64,000 nucleotides of DNA. Origin: Desulfovibrio cuneatus DSM 11391 (GTDB lineage: Bacteria > Desulfobacterota > Desulfovibrionia > Desulfovibrionales > Desulfovibrionaceae). Location: the NCBI RefSeq assembly GCF_000430005.1, contig NZ_AUCY01000012.1, positions 62,001 through 126,000 of the forward strand, written 5' to 3'. Position 1 is the stretch's first letter. Each line of letters begins with the position of its first letter. Below, in pieces: positions 50,530-59,274 of this stretch. Under the pieces are notes generated by a model. That model saw only the letters and a program-made list of their open reading frames with translations, made no database searches and was not told the origin of the DNA. Position numbers and translations under genes: made by a program.

Positions 50530-52779
50530 CTAGCGGCGCGGGCCACGGGGGGCACCACGGTCACCGCCACGGTCGCCACCGCGGAAGCCGCCACGGTCGC
50601 CGCCGCGGTCATTGCGGTCACGCGGGGGGCGAGCAGGGCGGGCTGTTTCTTCCGGGTTCCAGGCAATGCCCTGTTCTTCCTGCAATACAACCTTGCGGGA
50701 AGCGCGTACACGGTCGCCGTTCACTTCAATAACTTTCACGGTCATGGTGTCGCCAAGCTTCACAAAGTCTGCCACGTTTTCTACGCGGCTGGTGTCAAGC
50801 TGGGAAACGTGCACAAGGGCTTCCAGGTTGGGGGCAAGCTCTACGATGCAGCCAATTTCCAGCACTTTCACTACTTTGCAATTCTCGTAGTTTTTGCCAA
50901 GGTCTGCACGCTGGTCAAAAGCAAGCACAGCGGCCTTGGCGCGCTCCAATGCTTCCATGGTGGGGGCAAAAATGGCTACAATGCCAGAATCGTCAATGTC
51001 AATGGAAGCGCCAGTGTCTGCGGTAATGGCCTTGATGTTCTTGCCACCGGGGCCAATAATCAGGCGAATGGCGTCTGGGTTCACGTCTACAGAGCAATGC
51101 TGCGGGGCATACTTGGAAAGCTCGGGGCGCGGGGCAGCCAGGGCTTTTGCCATTTCACCCAGAATGTGCAGGCGGGCTTCACGGGCCTGGTTCAGCGCTT
51201 TGGTCATAATTTCCATGGAAAGGCCGGAAATTTTGATGTCCATTTGCACTGCGGTAAGGCCTTCAGCAGTACCGGCAATTTTAAAGTCCATATCGCCAAG
51301 GGCGTCTTCATCACCCAGAATGTCGGTAAGTACAATGTACTCGTCGCCTTCCTTAATAAGGCCCATGGCAATACCCGCTACAGGGGCCTTTACCGGAACC
51401 CCGGCATCCATAAGGGAAAGGCAGCCACCGCACACCGCAGCCATGCTGGAAGAACCGTTGGATTCCAGTGTTTCAGAAACCACACGCAAGGTGAAAGGAA
51501 AGCTGGTGCCTGCAGGCAGAATGGGGCGCAGGGCTTTTTCTGCCAGGGCACCGTGGCCCACTTCCCGGCGGGAAACACGCACAGGCTTCACTTCGCCCAC
51601 GCTGAACGGCGCAAAGTTGTAGTGCAGCATGAATTTCTTGGTCACGTCGCCCATAAGGGAGTCCATGCGCTGTTCATCGGTAGAGCTACCAAGGGTGCTT
51701 ACCACCAAAGACTTGGTTTCCCCACGGGCAAACAGCACGGAACCATGCGCACGGGGCAGAATGCCCGTTTCAATGGTAATGGGGCGCACGGTGGTGGTGT
51801 TACGGCCGTCAATACGCAGGCCTTCTTTATGAATGCGGGTACGCACGTAGGCTTTTTCCAGTTCACTCAGCACTTCACCAAAGCCGCCCAAGGCTTCCTG
51901 GTCTTCAGCAAAGGGGGAACCTTCAGCCAGCACAGCAGCCAGGGCTTTTTCTTTCACGGCTTTTTTGGCAATTTTACGAGCCATTTTTTCTGGCACTTGC
52001 AAGGCGGCTTGCAGGTCGGCCTTCACGGCTTTTTCAACAAAAGCCTTCAGTGCGGAATAGTCTTTGGGGGCTGCCACAGCCTGCTTGGCTTTGCCGCACA
52101 TGCCAATCAGCTTTTCCTGCACTTCAAGCAGGGGTTGCAGTTCTTTATGGCCCCAGGCAAGGGCTTCTGCCACAACCTGTTCGGGCACAAAAAGGGCTTC
52201 GCCTTCCACCATCACCACGGCGTCTTTGGAAGCCGCAATAACGAAGTTTAATTCGGTGCCTTCCATTTCTTTTTTGGTGGGGTTAAGCAGGAACTGCCCG
52301 TTTACGCGGGCAATGCGCCCACCAACCACCGGGCCGTTAAAGGGAATGGAAGAAAGGCCAAGGGCAAGGGAAGCGCCCGTTACAGCCAGCACGTCGGAAT
52401 CGTTTTCCTGGTCGGAAGAAATAACGCTGGCAAGTACCTGCACTTCATCGCGAAAACCCTTGGGGAACATGGGGCGCATGGGGCGGTCGATGAGGCGGCA
52501 AACCAGGGTTTCACGCTCGGAAGGGCGGCCAATTTCCCGGCGGAAAAAGCTGCCAGGAATACGCCCGGCAGCGTACATTCTTTCGGAATATTCAACGGTG
52601 AGGGGGAAAAAGCCGAGGTCGCGCTCCATGACCTGGGAACAGGCTGTGACCAGCACCACAGTGCCGCCGCACTGGATCCATACGGAACCGTCGGCCTGGT
52701 TGGCCATGCGGCCTGTTTCAACAATAATGTCTTTCCCGCCAACTGTTGCGGTAAGACGGGTGCAAGGGAAAATACTCAT
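50530..52779 (-). CDS. pnp: polyribonucleotide nucleotidyltransferase
   Basis: 749-aa phosphorolytic 3'-5' exoribonuclease. Two RNase PH domains (1 to about 220 and 300-545) are joined by a helical region; the second holds the catalytic region with GDEDALGDMDFKIAGT. A KH domain follows with IIGPGGKNIKAITADTGASI, then an S1 domain (about 615-690) with GCIVELAPNLEALVHVSQLD. The C-terminus ends in an RG-rich tail of GGDRGG repeats, likely RNA binding and disordered. It lies after rpsO, as in many bacteria, but behind a terminator, so it probably also has its own promoter. Confidence 0.97.
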   Translation of the reverse strand: MSIFPCTRLTATVGGKDIIVETGRMANQADGSVWIQCGGTVVLVTACSQVMERDLGFFPLTVEYSERMYAAGRIPGSFFRREIGRPSERETLVCRLIDRPMRPMFPKGFRDEVQVLASVISSDQENDSDVLAVTGASLALGLSSIPFNGPVVGGRIARVNGQFLLNPTKKEMEGTELNFVIAASKDAVVMVEGEALFVPEQVVAEALAWGHKELQPLLEVQEKLIGMCGKAKQAVAAPKDYSALKAFVEKAVKADLQAALQVPEKMARKIAKKAVKEKALAAVLAEGSPFAEDQEALGGFGEVLSELEKAYVRTRIHKEGLRIDGRNTTTVRPITIETGILPRAHGSVLFARGETKSLVVSTLGSSTDEQRMDSLMGDVTKKFMLHYNFAPFSVGEVKPVRVSRREVGHGALAEKALRPILPAGTSFPFTLRVVSETLESNGSSSMAAVCGGCLSLMDAGVPVKAPVAGIAMGLIKEGDEYIVLTDILGDEDALGDMDFKIAGTAEGLTAVQMDIKISGLSMEIMTKALNQAREARLHILGEMAKALAAPRPELSKYAPQHCSVDVNPDAIRLIIGPGGKNIKAITADTGASIDIDDSGIVAIFAPTMEALERAKAAVLAFDQRADLGKNYENCKVVKVLEIGCIVELAPNLEALVHVSQLDTSRVENVADFVKLGDTMTVKVIEVNGDRVRASRKVVLQEEQGIAWNPEETARPARPPRDRNDRGGDRGGFRGGDRGGDRGAPRGPRR

Positions 52780-53192
52780 AATTCGACTCCTTGAAGGGGA
52801 TTCCGGTTAAAAGAGGCAACACGTAACGGCCAGAGTCATTTTTATGGAAATGCTGGTTTGTTCAGTCGTTCCATAACAATATTTGAAAGCCGCTCTTTGC
52901 GTCCTTTACCCGGACCCCCCTTCACTGCGTGCCCAACACTGGGCAGATAGTGGTTTTGCGTAAGATTTGCCAGCAGGCAAAACCTACGCACTGTGCGCTT
53001 GGTGCATGCACCGCCGCAACACAGGAAAGCATACTGGGAGCGTTAGTGGCCCTATGCCAGAACAACGCCTGCGCCAGTCAAATCAAAAGGAATATACTCA
53101 AAAGCAATTGCAATAGGCCTTGGAAAGTGCGTCTGCACCAGCCTTTGGGCGGGTGTAAAACAAAGGGGGGCCAAAGCCCCCCTTTTCCCTAT
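52780..53192 (-). other. rpsO-pnp spacer and pnp leader
   Basis: No gene. It contains the rpsO terminator (53162-53186) and a leader hairpin GCGTAAG-ATTTGCC/GGCAAAACCTACGC (52958-52989). In E. coli the pnp leader carries an RNase III-processed stem for autoregulation; the same role here is a guess. Confidence 0.5.
53162..53186 (-). terminator. rho-independent terminator of rpsO
   Basis: AAAGGGGGG pairs with CCCCCCTTT; read on the minus strand it is followed by GTTTTAC. It lies 7 bp past the rpsO stop. Confidence 0.75.
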
Positions 53193-53462
53193 TTACTTAC
53201 GCAGGCCGAGCTTTTCAATAATGGCACGGTAGCGCTGCACTTCAGTATTTTGCAGGTACTTCAAAAGGTGACGGCGACGACCAACCAGGGTAAGCAGGCC
53301 CTGGCGGGAGTGGAAGTCTTTTTTGTGCACTTTAAAGTGCTCTGTCAGTTCAATAATACGGGCTGTAAGAAGAGCAATTTGCACTTCAGGGGAACCGGTG
53401 TCCCCTTCAGTTTTACCGTATTGCTTGATGATTGCCAGTTTTTGCTCAGTTTGCATTACCAC
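53193..53462 (-). CDS. rpsO: 30S ribosomal protein S15
   Basis: 89 aa, exactly the family length when the GTG at 53462 is used, which has AAGGAG six bases upstream; the later ATG at 53456 is too far from it. The family core is clear: [40 protein letters not shown] and [12 protein letters not shown]. It binds 16S rRNA helix 22 early in assembly. Between truB and pnp, the standard truB-rpsO-pnp order. Confidence 0.97.
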   Translation of the reverse strand: MVMQTEQKLAIIKQYGKTEGDTGSPEVQIALLTARIIELTEHFKVHKKDFHSRQGLLTLVGRRRHLLKYLQNTEVQRYRAIIEKLGLRK

Positions 53463-53528
53463 AGCGTACTCCTTTATGCGGTGCATGGCACCGGGTGTGT
53501 GTTGCCAAAGGCTTATTAGGCCCCTGGC

Positions 53529-54506
53529 TTAGAGTGTCCAAAGCCCCCGCACCACGGCCCATGCCTCGTTGTTTTGCAGCATGGCTGCTTCCACAAGGGC
53601 AAGGGGGGTTTCTCCATTCATAAGCAGGGCCTGCCTGCCGGGCTGAAATGGCCCGGAAACAGCGGCGTTGTAAGCAAGGGGCATACCGTTTTTTACACGG
53701 GCTGCTTCTTCCCCTGCCACACACACCTTGTGCCTGCCGGGCAATGCTTCGGCAATGCCCAAAATGGAGGCGGTGAATGCTTCGGCATTGCCCAGCAGCG
53801 CTTCTAAATGATGCGCTTTGTCAAGGCCGAAGGGGTGGCTGTACTCCCGCGTGAGTTCTTCAAGCATGGCGCCGCACCCTAAGCGCTTCCCCAAGCTGTG
53901 GGCCAGGGAGCGTATGTAGGTGCCAGAACTGCACGTTGCGCGGAAGCGGACAAGCGACGGGCCAACCAATTCAGCCTCGCCGCGAAAAACAGTAATTTCT
54001 TTCTTTTTTATGGGAGTTTCCAACCCTTTGCGCGCCAGTTCATACAGGGGTTTGCCCTGGTGTTTGGCAGCGGAATACGCCGGAACTTCCTGTGCATAGG
54101 TGCCCACAAGTTCTTGCATGGCTTCCTGCACTGTTTCCTGGGTAACGCCCACCACGGGGTGTTCTTCCACCACCGCGCCTTCAGCGTCCCAGGTATCGGT
54201 CACTACGCCAAGGCGAATAAGACCGGAATAGGTCTTTTCCCCCTGCTCCATAAGGTGCCCGGAAATTTTAGTGGCTTGCCCCAAAAGTACAAGCAATACC
54301 CCTGTGGCCATGGGGTCCAGGGTGCCGGCATGCCCTATTTTTTTCTGCCCGAAGGCCCACTTTACTTTTCCAATACAGGCCGCAGAAGTAATTCCCTTGG
54401 GCTTGCACAGTACAAGTACACCGTCCTGTTGGGGCACAGGGCAGCGGTTTGCTTGGGGCAGAACGGGCTGTGCCGTTCCTGAGGGAGGTAATTTTTCTGC
54501 ATTCAT
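53529..54506 (-). CDS. truB: tRNA pseudouridine(55) synthase
   Basis: 325 aa. The catalytic Asp lies in KIGHAGTLDPMATGVLLVLL; other TruB motifs are GVLVLCKPKGITS, KTYSGLIRLGVVTDT, PAYSAAKHQGKPLYELAR and CSSGTYIRSLAHSLGKRLGC. It modifies U55 in the T-loop of tRNAs. The first 25 residues are an extra Pro/Gln-rich extension. It ends 66 bp before the rpsO start on the same strand. Confidence 0.96.
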   Translation of the reverse strand: MNAEKLPPSGTAQPVLPQANRCPVPQQDGVLVLCKPKGITSAACIGKVKWAFGQKKIGHAGTLDPMATGVLLVLLGQATKISGHLMEQGEKTYSGLIRLGVVTDTWDAEGAVVEEHPVVGVTQETVQEAMQELVGTYAQEVPAYSAAKHQGKPLYELARKGLETPIKKKEITVFRGEAELVGPSLVRFRATCSSGTYIRSLAHSLGKRLGCGAMLEELTREYSHPFGLDKAHHLEALLGNAEAFTASILGIAEALPGRHKVCVAGEEAARVKNGMPLAYNAAVSGPFQPGRQALLMNGETPLALVEAAMLQNNEAWAVVRGLWTL

Positions 54507-54581
54507 GGGAAACTTAAAATAAATACGCCAAAATAAGGCAAGAGTCCAGCAGAAAACAGCCGTTAACGTGTGCTGAATAAA

Positions 54582-55220
54582 TCAGCGTTTTCCTGCTAGC
54601 CATGCCTGCCAGAAGCCGGGCCACAATTCCAATAGATTGTGCACAGCCCGCGCCCGGTGGCTTATGGCATTCTTCGCTTCCCGGCTCAGTTCTGCAGCGG
54701 TTTTGCCAGACTCCAGGTCAATGATGAATATGGGGTCATAGCCAAAGCCGTTTTCCCCCACCGGGGCTTCACCCAGGCGGCCTGCCCAGGTGCCACGGGC
54801 CACCATGGTTGCCCCCTGCGGCGTGGCGGCTGCCATGCAGCACTGAAAGCGCCCCCCGCGTTTTTCCGCAGGAACCCCGGCAAGTTTTTGCAACACAAGC
54901 TGTACGTTGCCAGCATCCGTTGCCTTGTGTTCGGGCGTGGCGCTGTAACGGGCAGAATACACCCCTGGCTCGTTGTTGAGGTAGTCCACCTCAAGGCCAG
55001 AATCGTCGGCAAGGGCCACAAGGCCTGTGGCACGGCTTACTTCTGTGGCTTTCAGCAGGGCATTCTCTTCAAAGGTGATGCCTGTTTCATCCACTTCCGG
55101 CACATGGGGGAAGGCGTCCATGCTCAGCACTTCCAGCCCGAAGGGACGCAACAATTCCGTAAATTCGCGCACTTTACCCTGGTTGTGGGTGGCAAGCACT
55201 ATGGTGGTGGTGGGGTTCAT
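54582..55220 (-). CDS. rdgB: non-canonical purine NTP pyrophosphatase (RdgB/HAM1)
   Basis: 212-aa house-cleaning enzyme for XTP, dITP and ITP. The substrate loop is ATHNQGKVREFTELL near the start. The metal and catalytic segments are TFEENALLKA, LADDSGLEVDYLN and GFGYDPIFII, then SHRARAV near the end. The ATG at 55220 has AGGAG upstream; 27 codons of open frame further up lack a site. Its last codons, GGAAAACGCTGA, coincide with the family-A repeat motif, which supplies the stop codon. Confidence 0.95.
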   Translation of the reverse strand: MNPTTTIVLATHNQGKVREFTELLRPFGLEVLSMDAFPHVPEVDETGITFEENALLKATEVSRATGLVALADDSGLEVDYLNNEPGVYSARYSATPEHKATDAGNVQLVLQKLAGVPAEKRGGRFQCCMAAATPQGATMVARGTWAGRLGEAPVGENGFGYDPIFIIDLESGKTAAELSREAKNAISHRARAVHNLLELWPGFWQAWLAGKR

Positions 55221-55300
55221 GGTTAGCTCCTTTCTTTCCGCTCCTACGGCGGGGAATATGCTTCGGCGGCTTCGCTGCCCATACATCTTCCCGACGCACA

Positions 55301-55346
55301 AGCGAAAAAAGGTAACGCAGCCAAACGGAAATAAATCAACGTTTCC
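55301..55346. repeat. family-A half copy
   Basis: GTAACGCAGCCAAACGG...AATCAACGTTTCCC, ending on the stop codon of the aminopeptidase gene (55347-55349, minus strand). Its reverse complement matches the left halves of the copies at 4288 and 18788. Confidence 0.6.
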
Positions 55347-56414
55347 CTATAACACTCGGTGCCCGTCGTCGGTCACCAGCACCATATACTCCCAGCGCAA
55401 GCCGCCCTGGCCGCCCAGGTACAGGCCGGGCTCCACGGTAATGACCATGCCGGGGTGCAGCACTGTTTCGCTGCGCGGGTTCAGGCTGGGGGCTTCATGG
55501 GTTTGCAGGCCCACGCCGTGCCCAAGCCCGTGGGTGAACAAGTGCCCAAGGCCGCTATTGTCCAGGTAGCTGCGAGCCGCGCCATACACACTGGCTGCCG
55601 TTACGCCGGGGCGAATGGTGGCAATGGCCCTCTGCTGGGCTTCTTGCACCAGCTCGCGGTATTGCAGGAACCAGGGAGCTGGCTTTTCCCCCACCCAGAA
55701 GGTACGGGTCTGGTCGGAACAATAGTCGTCCATACGGCAGCCCACGTCCACCAGTACGGCGCAGTTATCGGTAATTTGCCGATCCCTTGGCACCGCATGG
55801 GGCAGGGCAGCGTTATCATCCACTGCCACAATGCCGGCAAAGGCATTTTCCTGTGCCCCATTGTTGCGGAAAAACTGGGTGATGTCCCAATCCACCTGGG
55901 CTTCGGTGCGGCCCGGCACCAGCACGGAAGGCACCCATTGCATCAGGGCATGGTTCAGGGCGCAGGAGCGCTGCATGCGGGCAATTTCCTCTTTATCCTT
56001 AATAACCCGCAAGGCTTCCACAAGGCCGTCTGCCGGTTGGCAGGTCAGGCCCTCGCTTAAGGAACGGAAAAACCCTACGGTGAGCACTTCTGCCTCAAAG
56101 CCTACCTTGCCGGGGGCAAAGCTGCGCAGCAGGGCGTTTATGTCGTTTGCGGCAGAACGGTAAATAAGGATATGTTCTTCATTCCACAAACGCTTGGCAG
56201 CGTCCATGAACCGTGCATCTGTACACAGCCAGTCTTCACCGTTGGCCCGAATAACAAGCCGCCCGGAACTTTCGTTCATTTGCGGGTCGTGTAATTCAAA
56301 TCCGCTCAAATAATAGCGGTTCGCATCCAGTGACACCACCAGCGCATCAAACCCTTTGCGGTGCATTTCACGGCGCAAGGATTCACGGCGGTTGCTGTAT
56401 ACATTCAGGTTCAT
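55347..56414 (-). CDS. M24 family Xaa-Pro aminopeptidase
   Basis: 355-aa metallopeptidase that removes the residue before proline. The N-terminal creatinase-like domain is residues 1 to about 130. The pita-bread domain follows, with the five metal ligands visible in order: VDVGCRMDDYCSDQTRTFWV (two Asp), THGLGHGVGLQTHE (His), ITVEPGLYLGG (Glu) and a last Glu in LRWEYMVLVT. The ATG at 56414 has GGAGG upstream. It starts 4 bp after the DksA-like gene ends, so the two are coupled. It could act on peptides or as a prolidase; the fine specificity is not clear. Confidence 0.92.
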   Translation of the reverse strand: MNLNVYSNRRESLRREMHRKGFDALVVSLDANRYYLSGFELHDPQMNESSGRLVIRANGEDWLCTDARFMDAAKRLWNEEHILIYRSAANDINALLRSFAPGKVGFEAEVLTVGFFRSLSEGLTCQPADGLVEALRVIKDKEEIARMQRSCALNHALMQWVPSVLVPGRTEAQVDWDITQFFRNNGAQENAFAGIVAVDDNAALPHAVPRDRQITDNCAVLVDVGCRMDDYCSDQTRTFWVGEKPAPWFLQYRELVQEAQQRAIATIRPGVTAASVYGAARSYLDNSGLGHLFTHGLGHGVGLQTHEAPSLNPRSETVLHPGMVITVEPGLYLGGQGGLRWEYMVLVTDDGHRVL

Positions 56415-56418
56415 GGGG

Positions 56419-56757
56419 TTACCTCCCGGCACAATCCACGCAGTGCGAAGCTTCCGGCATTGCCATTAAGCGCGGCATGGGAATGACTTCCCCGCATTCA
56501 AGGCAAAAACCAAATTCAGGGTCATCATCCTCTAGACGTTTCAGGGCATACCCCAACCCCGCAAGGCGTGAACGTGAAGCCGCCAGGGCGGCATCGTTCA
56601 CACTTTTATTGATCAGCGCATCCATGCGGGTAATTTCGTCCATGTCTTCGGCCTTTACGGGGCGGGTAATCTCTTCAAGGTGCGCCACATCACGGGTGAT
56701 GCGTTCAATTTCCGAGCGCACTTTTGCTTTCAGCGCAATTTTTTCCTGTTCCGTCAT
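56419..56757 (-). CDS. DksA/TraR-type C4 zinc-finger protein
   Basis: 112 aa, shorter than DksA (about 150). The N-terminal region is a coiled coil (about 1-75), helical and charged. The C4 zinc finger is CLECG...CVDC near the end. The coiled-coil tip has DMDEITRMDALIN, broadly like the DksA tip, which enters the RNA polymerase secondary channel. It may help the stringent response; the short length suggests a DksA paralogue. The ATG at 56757 has a weak ribosome binding site. Followed after 4 bp by the aminopeptidase gene. Confidence 0.85.
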   Translation of the reverse strand: MTEQEKIALKAKVRSEIERITRDVAHLEEITRPVKAEDMDEITRMDALINKSVNDAALAASRSRLAGLGYALKRLEDDDPEFGFCLECGEVIPMPRLMAMPEASHCVDCAGR

Positions 56758-57447
56758 GATTGTTTTTCTCAGCAGGGTTTTGGCCTTACACAGGCACTTA
56801 TTCCAATTCCAAGGGAACACTACGTTTTCCTTGGAGAGCCGCCTTGCTTCTCCAAAACCTTCGGTTTTGGTTGTCTGCTTGCACAGACTCTACTCTACCA
56901 ATTCTGACAGTACTCCCGCAGAATTGGTAGAACACCCCCAATGGAGCGTGTATGCCACAAACACACCCAGCAGAAGACTTCACACGAAGGCTTCACTGGG
57001 TATACCGGCATTATGCCGCCGGCAGGCCAATAAACACAGGAGGGCTGGAAGGAAAGAGAGCAGCACCGCCACAAGACGGTGCTGGGGAAAACAAAAACTG
57101 CACACAACGGCCATGCAGGCACCGGGTTCACAGTTGTAAAGAGTGTGGGCACACTACACCACGGCGCAGCAAATTCCAAGTTTTAATTTTAGCAAACGCC
57201 AATTGATTTTATTTACCAAATGCCAAGGTTTTTGTAATGGTTTGCATATCATAGTGTAAAAAAGTAACTATCCATAATTATTCACTTTAGGCAATTTTTT
57301 ATCTGCCCAAGGCCTTCCCAAGGGGTTGCCTGCATAAGGTTCAGTAGCTACTGTTCAAAAAAACGGCTGCAAAGCCATTCAAGTGAAGCACAACACGCCC
57401 GCTTCAGGGCACCCGATTATATTCTACCTACTCGTATGGAACTACCT
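56758..57447. other. divergent intergenic region, no gene
   Basis: About 690 bp. It has a 12-bp-arm hairpin TCTACCAATTCT/AGAATTGGTAGA (56894-56905 and 56920-56931) and a CCAAAAC/GTTTTGG hairpin near 56860. The part from 57190 to 57300 is AT-rich and probably holds the acyl-CoA synthetase promoter. Short open frames look non-coding. Confidence 0.4.
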
Positions 57448-59115
57448 ATGAACCAAGAGCCTTTTACCCTGCGTAAGCACACCTTGGGCCAATTGCTAGA
57501 CGCCACCATTGCCGCCCACCCCAATGCTGATGCCATTGTCTATGTTGACCGCAACGTGCGCCAAACCTGGGCCGAATTTGGCACCGCCGTAGACGACCTG
57601 GCCAAAGGGCTTATGGCCCTTGGCGTTGAACCCGGTGAAAAAATAGCCATTTGGGCTACCAACGTGCCCCACTGGGTAACCACCATGTTTGCCGCTGCCC
57701 GCATTGGGGCTGTGCTGCTTACCGTAAACACCAGCTACCGGGAACACGAACTGGAATACCTGTTGCAGCATTCCCAGTGCGAAAACCTGTTTGTGATTGA
57801 AGGCAACCGTGACCACGGCTTTGTGCAAACCCTGGGGGCTGTGGTGCCGGAGTTGACTACCAGCCAGCCAGGGAACGTGCAGAGCAAAACGTTCCCCCAC
57901 CTCAAGCGCGTTATCTTTTTGGGGGAAGACCCCCACCAGGGCATGCTGGGCCTTTCCGAGGTCATGGCAGCAGGCGCAGCCATTCCACAGGCCGACTACC
58001 TTGCCCGCCAGCAGGCCGTAAAACCTACTGATGTAGTGAACATGCAGTACACTTCCGGCACCACAGGCTTTCCCAAAGGGGTGATGCTTTCACACATCAA
58101 CATTGTGAACAACGGGTACTGGATTGGCCTTATGCAGCGCTTTTCCCCTGCAGACAGGCTGTGCATTCCTGTGCCCTTGTTCCACTGCTTTGGCTGCGTG
58201 CTGGGGGTAATGGCAGCGGTCAACCACGGCGTAACCATGGTTATTCTTGAAACATTTAACCCCGTGCAGGTGCTTACTGCTGTGGAAGCGGAGCGCTGCA
58301 CCGCCCTGTATGGCGTACCCACCATGTTTCTTTCCGTGCTGGAGCATCGCTCCTTCCCCAAATACGACGTTTCCTCCCTGCGCACGGGCATTATGGCAGG
58401 TTCGGTGTGCCCGGAACCCCTCATGCGCCGGGTGGTGGAAACCCTGAACATGCGCGAAGTGACCATTACCTACGGCCTCACTGAAGCTTCCCCCGGCATT
58501 ACCATGACCCACGCCCATGAAGAATTCCACCGCCGGGTAGGCACCGTGGGCCGCGTTCTGCCCGGCATTGAGGCCAAAGTGGTTCTTCCCGGCACCCTGG
58601 AAGAAGCCCCGCGCGGCACCCCCGGCGAAATTGTGTGCCGGGGCTATAACGTGATGCAAGGTTACCTGAACATGCCGGAAGCCACCGCCGCCGCTGTTAC
58701 CCCGGATGGGTGGCTGCATTCTGGCGACCTGGGCACCATGGATGAAGAAGGTTATGTGGTTATTACCGGGCGCATAAAAGACATGATTATTCGCGGTGGG
58801 GAAAACGTGTACCCGCGGGAAATTGAAGAATTTCTTTCTTCCATGCCCGGCGTGTTCGACGTACAGGTGGTGGGGGTGCCCAGCCGAGTGTATGGCGAAG
58901 AAGTGGGCGCGTTCATCATTCTTCAGCCCGGTGCCAGCATTGGGCCGGATGATGTGCGGAAGTTCTGCCGCGGGAAAATTGCCTGGCATAAAGTGCCACG
59001 CCACGTGGCCCTGGTGGAAGCATTCCCCATGACAGCCAGCGGTAAAATTCAAAAATATAAATTGCGGGAAATGGCCGGGGAATTGTTCCCTGATGCCATG
59101 AAAGGAAAGCGCTAG
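57448..59115 (+). CDS. AMP-dependent acyl-CoA synthetase
   Basis: 555-aa ligase of the ANL superfamily, activating a carboxylic acid through an acyl-adenylate to the CoA thioester. The P-loop is MQYTSGTTGFPKGVMLSH (near 190), the A5 motif YGLTEASPG, the hinge GRIKDMIIRGGENVYPREIE, and the catalytic Lys near the end is in TASGKIQKYKLR. It resembles medium-chain or fatty-acid CoA ligases of the FadD3/AcsM type. An in-frame ATG 12 bases earlier is possible; GGAA sits before the chosen ATG. It stands alone; substrate unknown. Confidence 0.92.
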   Translation: MNQEPFTLRKHTLGQLLDATIAAHPNADAIVYVDRNVRQTWAEFGTAVDDLAKGLMALGVEPGEKIAIWATNVPHWVTTMFAAARIGAVLLTVNTSYREHELEYLLQHSQCENLFVIEGNRDHGFVQTLGAVVPELTTSQPGNVQSKTFPHLKRVIFLGEDPHQGMLGLSEVMAAGAAIPQADYLARQQAVKPTDVVNMQYTSGTTGFPKGVMLSHINIVNNGYWIGLMQRFSPADRLCIPVPLFHCFGCVLGVMAAVNHGVTMVILETFNPVQVLTAVEAERCTALYGVPTMFLSVLEHRSFPKYDVSSLRTGIMAGSVCPEPLMRRVVETLNMREVTITYGLTEASPGITMTHAHEEFHRRVGTVGRVLPGIEAKVVLPGTLEEAPRGTPGEIVCRGYNVMQGYLNMPEATAAAVTPDGWLHSGDLGTMDEEGYVVITGRIKDMIIRGGENVYPREIEEFLSSMPGVFDVQVVGVPSRVYGEEVGAFIILQPGASIGPDDVRKFCRGKIAWHKVPRHVALVEAFPMTASGKIQKYKLREMAGELFPDAMKGKR

Positions 59116-59138
59116 AGCCTTTTCACTGTTACAATGCT
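59116..59138. repeat. family-B short palindrome after the acyl-CoA synthetase
   Basis: AGCCTTTTCACTGTTACAATGCT, an imperfect copy, starting directly after the TAG stop at 59113-59115. Confidence 0.5.
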
Positions 59139-59189
59139 CTGGCATAGGCGCAAGCATGTATCCGCTGCAAAGGCAACACACCCTGCTGC

Positions 59190-59238
59190 ATAACAAACAC
59201 CACCCCAAGGCCAATAACCTTTGGGTGGTGTTTGTTAT
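59190..59238. terminator. bidirectional terminator between convergent genes
   Basis: About 21-bp arms (ATAACAAACACCACCCCAAGG and its inverse, one mismatch) around CCAATAA, between the acyl-CoA synthetase and chemoreceptor genes. Confidence 0.8.
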
Positions 59239-59274
59239 GCGTAGAATGTGTTTTTTAGGTGATAACGGTTTTGT

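Noticed and set aside
50470-52251. Plus-strand frame of 593 codons opposite pnp
   Set aside because: Shadow of pnp; no protein-like motifs, high His/Gly content.
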